NCBI GenBank assembly: GCA_944548615.1
Contig: OX155973.1
Location: 852,561-916,560 of the forward strand
Source: Micropterix aruncella
Taxonomy: Eukaryota; Arthropoda; Insecta; Lepidoptera; Micropterigidae
Length of the DNA stretch: 64,000 nucleotides
Direction: 5' to 3'
The notes below the pieces were generated by a model. That model was not told where the DNA came from and searched no databases. It was given only the letters and a program-made list of their open reading frames with translations. Position numbers and translations under genes: made by a program. Positions 56,908-64,000 of this stretch are shown one piece after another (positions within the stretch are counted from its first letter, which is position 1; each line of letters begins with the position of its first letter).

Positions 56908-57556
56908 TTAACCCTTCGAGTAGCGGCATAATTTCATGGCAGTCCATGGAATTTCTTGCAATATCGCCGCGCTCGACAAAAAGTACTATAACTATTGAAC
57001 TACTATAGCAATCATAAAAGCAATAACTGTGCAATGATGGCATTGAAATTTCGTATATAGAATATTGAAATCTCATTTTGTAAAACAATTAGATAATTAT
57101 GAATAAAAAGTCGAAAAAGTGAAAAAAAACTCGGCATTTCTAACTTGTACTTGTCTTACGGAAAAATACGGTACTCTATTTAGAAATTGTAAATACTATC
57201 GTGATCTTTATTAGATTTTCTATCAAAGGTTATATTTCGTTTTGCTTATTTACATACAAAAATATTTAGATATTAGCTCATAAAAACCAATAAAATTTTT
57301 GATGATATCTCGAAAAAATAAAAATTTTGACGTTTGACAATGGAATTTTACCAGAAATATCCGCGAAATAACGCGCGAAATTATTTTAGCGGCCGTCTAT
57401 GTATCTATGGTAATAGATATTTGGCGTTCGAATTAGAAAATAATATTACTGTGCTTACTTACTGCTCCGGGAGCAAGCCGCCAATATTGGTCGTTACGTA
57501 GTCAACGGTGTTCTGATGTGCAACCAAATTTGGTCGTTACGTAGCCGAAGGGGCAT
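56908..57556 (-). mobile_element. TTAA-family element, about 650 bp, one end decayed
   Basis: The left end TTAACCCTTCGAGTAGCGG and right end GTAGCCGAAGGGG are inverted. AATCATAAAAGCAATAACTG and GATGGCATTGAAATTTCG align with the 313-bp MITEs. The right TTAA is changed to CATAAA. Confidence 0.65.
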
Positions 57557-57559
57557 AAA

Positions 57560-58025
57560 GCATTCAACCCACAAAAAAAAACATTTTTTCTTCATTTTCG
57601 GATTAAAACTACCCATTTAACGATCATGACAAAATATTTAGCCCATTGTGGCCTATTTTAATTAATTAATCCAGGGCAGATTCAACATAATTTTATTTAT
57701 TTGTTTATTTCATATATTATGTCCTATAATTCAACTATGATTACACTGGAAAAAATAATGACATTTAAATAACACGATAATTTGGTTCGTCCCGATCGAG
57801 CACGCCCGACCAAAAATCGTGTCGGATCTCGGATCTCGTTGTTGACATTCTCGGATCTCGAATCGGCGCTGTTGACATTTCGGGCCTCATAAAGCCCCTA
57901 CCCGCTACCCGCCGCGGGCTCTCGTCATAGCATTCGGCACTCGTGCCAGAAGATCGTTAAATATATTTATGGAGATTCTAAAATAATTTAAAAACTTACA
58001 TTCGTCACTCCAAAATTCAGTTATT
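57560..58025. other. Unassigned sequence with GATCTCGGATCTCG repeats
   Basis: AT-rich DNA followed (57780-57960) by a GC-rich block where TCGGATCTCG recurs three times and GTTGACATT twice. No gene seen. Confidence 0.4.
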
Positions 58026-58422
58026 GGCCCGTATTCCGTTTCTCGCAGGTGCCTAACTTGGGGTCAACGAACGCGGTAAAAGGACGCTTAATTTTGAACT
58101 GACGTTTTTATATTCCCTTTCATGGGTCCTAACTGGAGCAGGCTTATATAGAGCTCATCGGGCGCTTAAATTGACGTTAATCACCGTCTAGGACCCTTTC
58201 CCGTATTCCGTTTCTACAAGTGTCATGGCGGATGAGTCCCTTTCAGAACGGTCTAAATTGAGCAGTCTGCGTCTGACAGCCGTGTAGCTCTTGTTTCTCT
58301 CGTGATTTCAACGATGTTTGCTTAGCATTGACTTCTAAATCAAAGAAGGAACGATGAGCGCCCATTATAATAAGTAATCTTTTTTTATATCTGTATTTTG
58401 CCCTGAAAATCCTCTGTCAGTA

Positions 58423-59030
58423 TTAAGCTATTGCATAGCTTTTATCGCGGGCCTAGGCCAGCGCGGCGACCGAATGAAGAAATTTCTTAACGAAAATTAA
58501 TGATTTTAAACTGATAATTACGTCTAAACGAGTACTGCTTACGATTCGAAAAAAATATATGTTAAACAAGAACATTTTCCTAATATTCTTAGCTTTGAAT
58601 ATTTTAGATTTTGTTTATATTACATAGTGTAATTAATTTGTGAAATTAGGTCGAACCGAACACAAAAACGACTACTACGCAAATACTATCTGGCGTATTA
58701 TTATGAAACCTGCACCATTTTAAAGATAATTTAATTATCTATCTTTTTATCTACGATTTTTTTCGAATAATCCGTTTTTTTGCTTTATTGAATAAAAAAT
58801 TCGTGCGCGGCGCTCTATCGGAAGACGTTTAAATTATTCCGAATCATTTGCTACCGCAGCCGCAAATGATTCGGAATAATTTCAATGTTTTCCGATAGAG
58901 CGCAGTTATCTGATATCAGAAAAAATAAAATGAATCAAATAAATAAATAATTATAATTGCATAACTTGTTAAAAATGCTATGCAATAGCTTCACCGCGGC
59001 AGTCCCCGAGTGCCACACGTATTTTTTTTT
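58423..59030 (+). repeat. Hairpin unit, copy 1
   Basis: It starts TTAAGCTATTGCATAGCTTT and ends GCTATGCAATAGCTT, then CAGTCCCCGAGTGCCACACG. The inner hairpin GCGCTCTATCGGAAGACG...CCGATAGAGCGC has arms of about 45 bp (58810-58905). Confidence 0.85.
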
Positions 59031-59264
59031 TGTACATTATGATAAAAAGCCTTGTATATTTGTGTATTTTAAAACAAACGAAATCGTGGCGACAATTAGC
59101 ATGCAGCGACGGCGGGCGGGCGAGCGAGTGACCGAGCTGTCAAAATTAAGACCCCGCTTTGGAACGGCCATAGACAAAACGAAAAATTTAAAGATTGTGA
59201 CACTTATGTCATTTAATTTTGACTATAATTGTAAAATAGAAACGCAGTTTGTCAAAAATGAGTA

Positions 59265-59840
59265 GATTTATTAAAATCAGAAGTTACAAGGATTAACGAG
59301 TCGGTAGAGCGGGTCGGCTCGCGATCTTAAGTTATAGCGGGTATGACAATGAAAATTCTAAACCGTTAATGAATGATAAAATTGCAATCCGATTAAGACA
59401 CGGATGCTAGGGATCGGTAAACCGGGAATGTTGGGAGGGCCTCTTCTTCGTTCGACGACGACGTTCAGTAAATGCTGGACAGCGCTCCCCCCTCGTCCCG
59501 AGTACGGTGGTCTTCGGCCTGCCCTTACGAAAAGGTGTGTTGCGTGTTCGAAAGAGAGAGCTTGATCTCGATCCAAAAGAGAGTCCCTGGGGAAAACACG
59601 GGAGATCAGACCAGGGAAAATTAACGGGACAACCGACAACTACCCTGCCAGTTCATCGACCCCATTCCCACAATTACCCATCCCTACTTCCCACAGGACG
59701 AGGATTAATCATACACTTAAACAAGCAAGCACTCTACTCACCAGTAATTAGGGTTCCAGAATGTATTAATAAATTTTGAAGGAACTTCTGGGACTCTCAC
59801 TATAAATTATTAATTTTAAATGTTCGCTTCTCGAACGATG
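59265..59840 (-). other. Unassigned block, possible solo LTR
   Basis: A GC-rich stretch lies between copies 1 and 2 with a minus-strand AATAAA (about 59270) and ATTCTGGAAC, a heat-shock-element-like motif (about 59757). LTR termini and target duplication were not identified. Confidence 0.25.
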
Positions 59841-60420
59841 GAAAGAAAATGAATGACTTTGACCTAGAGAAAGTCAGAATCTGCGAGCTCTCTTCCGTTT
59901 GCTAAATCATTATGAGACTTCCGGTATTAATTATTTCATTTAAAAAATATAGTAATTAAATCTAAAATTATTATATTTAATTTTGAGTACTGCTGTAACC
60001 CGGAAAATTAACAATCTGCGATATTGGATTTTTACGCAAGGAATTATTGAGTGCGTTGAACAAATTTTATTTATTGCATGTTTAAATTTACTAAAACCAC
60101 TTTTTCATCATTATTAATTTATTTTTATATTAAATAAACGAAAACGGAAAATCTACTATTTATTTTATATTTTTCGAATAAAATTATTACTGCTGTGATT
60201 GGCAGCAATGCGAAATGGTATTGCTCCGATTGGCAGTCCTGCCGCCGAACTCTACAATATTGTTTTTGGTCGCCCGGCCGCGGCGCGAGCTGTCAAACGA
60301 CGTTATGTTGTTGTATACGCGGAAGCTGCTTTTCAATTACAAATATGTCCAATTATGGGGAAAATCTGTGAATTACACATGGAAAAGACGCGCCTGCGTC
60401 ACAAGATTTAAGGCCGGTTT

Positions 60421-61016
60421 TTAAGCTATTGCATAGCTTTTATCGCGGGCCTAGAGCGCAGCGACCGAATGAAGAAATTTCTTAACGAAAATTAATGATT
60501 TTAAACTGATAATTACGTCTAAACGAGTACTGCTTACGATTCGAAAAAAATATATGTTAAACAAGAACATTTTCCTAATATTTTTAGATTTGAATATTTT
60601 AGATTTTGTTTATATTACATAGTGTAATTAATTTGTGAAATTAGGTCTAACCGAACACAAAAACGACTACTACGCAAATACTATCTGGCGTATTATTATG
60701 GAACCTGCACCATTTTAAAGATAATTTAATTATCTATCTTTTTATCTACGATTTTTTTCGAATAATTCGTTTTTTTTGCTTTATTGAATAAAAAATTCGT
60801 GCGCGGCGCTCTATCGAAAGACGTTTAAATTATTCCGAATCATTTGCTTCCGCAGCCGCAAATGATTCGGAATAATTTCAACGTTTTCCGATAGAGCGCA
60901 GTTATCTGATATCAGAAAAAATAAAATAAATAAATAATTATAATAGCATAAGTTGTTAAAAAAATGCTATGCAATAGCTTTACCGTGGCAGTCCCCGAGT
61001 GCCACACGTATTTTTT
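60421..61016 (+). repeat. Hairpin unit, copy 2 (left half of 1.4-kb palindrome)
   Basis: Over 90 percent alike to copy 1 by eye, with the same ends and inner hairpin. Confidence 0.85.
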
Positions 61017-61039
61017 AATTTTGATGAAACGGAATACCA

Positions 61040-61841
61040 AAAAAAATATACGTGTGGCACTCGGGGACTGCCGCGGTAAAGCTATTGCATAGCATTTTTT
61101 TTACAACTTATGCAATTATAATTATTTATCTATTTTATTTATGCAGTATGAAGATTTTTTTTCTGAAATCAGATAACTGCGCTCTATCGGAAAACGTTTA
61201 AATTATTCCGAATCGATTCGGAATAACTTAAACGTCTTCCGATAGAGCGCACGAATTTTATTCGATAAAGCAAAAAAACGTATATTATTCTTTGACTGTT
61301 CGAAAAAATTCTGTTCGAAAAATTCAATTTATTTCTGATATCAGATAACTGCGCTCTATCGGTAAACGTTGAAATTATTCCGAATCATATGGAGCTGCGG
61401 AATCAAATGATTCGGAATAATTCCGATAGAGCGCCGCGCACGAATGTTATTCAATAAAGCAACAAAACCGGATATTATTCTTTTATTCTTTGACTATTCG
61501 AAAAAAATCGTAGATAAAAAGATAGATAATTAAATTATCTTTAAAATGGTGCAGTTTTCATAATAATACGCCAAATGGTATTTGCGTATTAGTCGTTTTT
61601 GTGTTCGGTTAGACCTAATTTCACAAATTAATTACACTATCTAATATAAACAAAATCTAAAATATTCAAAGCTAAGAATATTAGGAAAATGTTCTTGTTT
61701 AATATATATTTTTTTCGAATCGTAAGCAGTACTCGTTTAGACGTAATTATCAGTTTAAAATAATTAATTTTCGTTAAGAAATTTCTTCATTCGGTCGCCG
61801 CGCTGGCCTAGGCCCGCGATAAAAGCTATGCAATAGCTTAA
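61040..61841 (-). repeat. Hairpin unit, copy 3, inverted, with duplicated inner hairpin
   Basis: Complement of copies 1 and 2 from CGTGTGGCACTCGGGGACTG to GCTATGCAATAGCTTAA. The CGCTCTATCGG hairpin occurs twice (about 61180-61250 and 61350-61440), accounting for the extra 200 bp. Confidence 0.85.
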
Positions 61842-61956
61842 AAAAACGAAGGTGCTTAAGATCCTAATTTTTAGCACGAGCTTAGTTTAAGACTGCAAGA
61901 AACGGAATACGGGGCCATTGAGGTCTTAAAAGTTCTTAAAAATAATTGCTTCAGGA

Positions 61957-62235
61957 TTGGATGCACCCAAATTTTTATTATTTGCTGTTTTTCTTTGTTT
62001 TCTTTTTAAATATTACGTCACAACAAAAGCTTTGTCGACGTCCATCGCGCTTAGTCGCCTCCTGGAGAATACCGATCGGCTCAAAATCGGATCCGACATC
62101 CGACTAAACAGTGTGAACAGATGCATCGATTTAAAAACGGATCTGACAACCGATAAGTGGGAACGTATCCTTTTTGACCTCTATACAGATGTCATAATAT
62201 CGAGAAAAAGGAGAACATTTTTTTTATTCTGTTAG
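61957..62235 (+). CDS. Small reading frame with hydrophobic N-terminus, doubtful
   Basis: 92 codons. The N-terminus MDAPKFLLFAVFLCFLFKYY could be a signal peptide or membrane segment, but its first in-frame codon is not ATG, and the rest (LKIGSDIRLNSVNRCIDL) matches nothing I recognise. It may be chance. Confidence 0.12.
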   Translation: MDAPKFLLFAVFLCFLFKYYVTTKALSTSIALSRLLENTDRLKIGSDIRLNSVNRCIDLKTDLTTDKWERILFDLYTDVIISRKRRTFFLFC

Positions 62236-62589
62236 GTTGACACAAATTTTCAACGAGGTGTTTTTAATACAGGCGTCGGGCAAGCAAGCTCTATGATCAT
62301 GCCAATTTTCCCGTTGATAGTTTTAAAACTGGCACGGTGGACGTACAATCAGTCAGCCAGAATTTAATCGACTACATTAATTGTGTTGTTTATGCTCTTT
62401 ATAAAACATCCACTAGAAAATCGATGAAATAATTGGAAAATCGCCAATGTCGAAAATCGACAAAAACACTACTAAGTTAACCAATATTGGTCCTCCAATA
62501 TTCCTTATACCAATATTTAGTTCGACATTGTAACCTCGTCCCAAAGGATACATTTAAAACTCTTTCCCTGCGAAGCCGGAGAGAGCGGC

Positions 62590-63185
62590 TTGTATAAGTC
62601 GAAGCGGTAAGTAAATAAAACTGCAAATTGTGAAAAAAGCAAATCCTTTTGCACACGTGTTCATCAGAGCAAATGGTCGATTTGGCCCGTCGCACCGTTA
62701 TATTAGGCCCATCGGACTCCCATGTTTTCTGGGTAGCACATTTTAGAAATTACTTCCAGCACACAAAACTGTACTTTCTCGTATGACTTTTTTTAATTCA
62801 GATTCGTCTTTTTCAGTGTGCAACTACTCAAAAAAGACGCGTATAACATAACGGTATGGTAAAAGTAAATACTCGTTAAAAATGTTCAAAATCCTTTTCA
62901 AAATTAACGGAATTTATTTTTCAGCATCATATTTGAAATGTACGACCCCAAAATAGCCGAAAAAGACCCATCGGTCATTACAATCAGCACGAGAAAAATA
63001 ATTATGGTTTATTAGCGGCCATCTTGGAAAACGGCCGCCATTTTGAATCTGCAGGGCCAAATATGTCGAAGCGACGGGCCAAATCGACCATTTTTGTCCA
63101 ATGAACACGTGGTGAAAAAGGATTGGGTTTTATCACAATTTACAGTACCTACTATCTTGAAATATAGGACTAACCGCTTCGAATA
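62590..63185. mobile_element. Candidate MITE with inverted ends of about 110 bp
   Basis: TCGAAGCGG...AAATTGTGA...AATCCTTTTGCACACGTGTTCA...AATGGTCGATTTGGCCCGTCG on the left recurs inverted on the right (63056-63180). The centre is unrelated. Confidence 0.65.
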
Positions 63186-63491
63186 TATTGAATAAACAAT
63201 TTTAAGCACGTAATCTCCGCCCATGCCATGAAAGGACAATGAAGATATCAGAATTAGTAAGTTTATATACGTTGTCAGTGACAGCGCGGCGATTTTGTGC
63301 CAATCTCATAAATAACGGTAATTCTGTATGTCGTCCAAACACAGGCACTATTATTTATATCGTAGCACATCACCGGATGATGTGTTAGCATGTGAACTTG
63401 TATCTTTATCCCATATGATTTAAGTGTTTCATATAACAAGACTTCAGACCCGTTTAGTAATAATAATTCTATTCGCAAACAGACATACAAA

Positions 63492-63533
63492 ATGGCGAGC
63501 TTATTGCCAATCGAAAATACACAACAGCTAAAG
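63492..63533 (+). CDS. Candidate first coding exon of an unidentified gene (MASLLPIENTQQLK)
   Basis: The start context AAAATGG is strong and is followed by 14 codons ending AAG at a GTGGGT donor (63534). The peptide is MASLLPIENTQQLK, phase 0. The preceding 250 bases show no repeat within the window and could be a leader. No partner exon lies before base 64000 and I do not recognise the protein. Confidence 0.3.
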
Positions 63534-63539
63534 GTGGGT

Positions 63540-64000
63540 ATCTATTAGGTTCGCGCATCAACTCTGCTCCGCGCATTTGCAACTTGTTCTGCTCAAATGG
63601 AGACGGTTCGCGCACTAACTGACTAGAGTTGTGTAATTACTAGAGTTGTGTAATTACTATTTTTTCCAAAGTTTTTGCTAAAACATCGGGTACTGGTATC
63701 GGTCGATAATTTGAGGGATCAAACTTCGGTCCATATCTGTCACTTGATAAGAAAAATATTTTTTCGGTTGATTATGTTTAAAAAAAAAATGATAATATTA
63801 TATTAATTAATTAAATTCACAAGTATATGTGCACAGTAAGAAACCTTTTTAGGCTACTTAATTTATTGGTCAATTTAGTTATATATTAATCTATATATTT
63901 ATTTATTTTACTTATCTATAAACTTAAATATTTTCTTTTTCTTTATTTAATAATAGTTCTTTATTTATATACACATTTATATATTTATAATAACCTTAAA
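63540..64000. other. AT-rich tail of window
   Basis: Contains a RTE-like fragment hint on the minus strand at 63660-63750 (VLAKTLEK/GPKFDPSNYRPIPVP-type codons), then low-complexity AT-rich DNA. Confidence 0.35.

Larger units (their letters stand above)
58026..61916. mobile_element. Composite TIR element, about 3.9 kb
   Basis: Ends GGCCCGTATTCCGTTTCT and the complement AGAAACGGAATACGGGGCC, each next to ATT. It contains three copies of a 0.6-0.8 kb hairpin unit and an inner GTATTCCGTTTCT at 58204 plus an inverted GAAACGGAATACC at 61026. No transposase is recognised. It may be one element or several merged insertions. Confidence 0.6.

Noticed and set aside
59288..59335. tRNA-like sequence (GTCGGTAGAGCGGG)
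   Set aside because: It resembles a D-arm only; no anticodon arm, T arm or B box follows.
59265..59840. Firm call of an LTR retrotransposon or endogenous retrovirus
   Set aside because: No TG...CA ends, target duplication, primer site or gag/pol/env sequence were found; kept only as a weak possibility.

Overview
The window is an insect chromosome segment, AT-rich and packed with transposable elements. Several signs point to Lepidoptera without proving it: a non-autonomous Helitron family with ends typical of moths and butterflies, (CCTAA)n stretches matching the TTAGG telomere motif, and the mix of RTE, jockey-like, mariner, hAT and TTAA-target elements. There is no bacterial-style gene organisation, and all credible host genes are split by introns.

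Two conserved host genes lie head to head. On the minus strand, 30077 down to 2953, are six coding exons of a doublecortin-like kinase (DCLK). They encode the N-terminal region with both tandem DCX domains and the start of the linker; the kinase domain must lie beyond base 1. On the plus strand, Rab7 is complete in two exons (31940-32317 and 39164-39412). It gives a 208-residue GTPase, with the intron falling inside the NKxD motif. About 1.86 kb separates the two start codons and may carry both promoters. A trypsin-like protease fragment followed by a Thr/Ser-rich reading frame lies in DCLK intron 1 on the opposite strand. Two short candidate first exons (50006-50035 and 63492-63533, plus strand) hint at further genes to the right.

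Most of the rest is layered mobile DNA. 1-5 kb: a long palindrome, a mariner remnant, an RTE LINE with target duplication, a LINE nested in a MITE. 5-30 kb (DCLK introns): five copies of an endonuclease-type LINE 3' end, a tRNA-derived SINE, a 5S-like element with a palindrome, a Helitron, and a nest of two hAT-like elements inside a LINE. 32-39 kb (Rab7 intron): TTAA MITEs, a hAT-like element, jockey and R2-like reverse transcriptase remnants. 39-57 kb: a GC-rich dispersed repeat (called RepA here), foldback repeats, a mariner remnant, a split MITE, a 225-bp tandem repeat and a second Helitron. 58-62 kb: a composite terminal-inverted-repeat element with three copies of a hairpin-bearing 0.6-0.8 kb unit, two of them forming a 1.4 kb palindrome.

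Apart from Rab7 and DCLK, nearly every coding-looking stretch is a 5'-truncated or broken transposon fragment. The value of the window is mainly the order and logic of the nested insertions.
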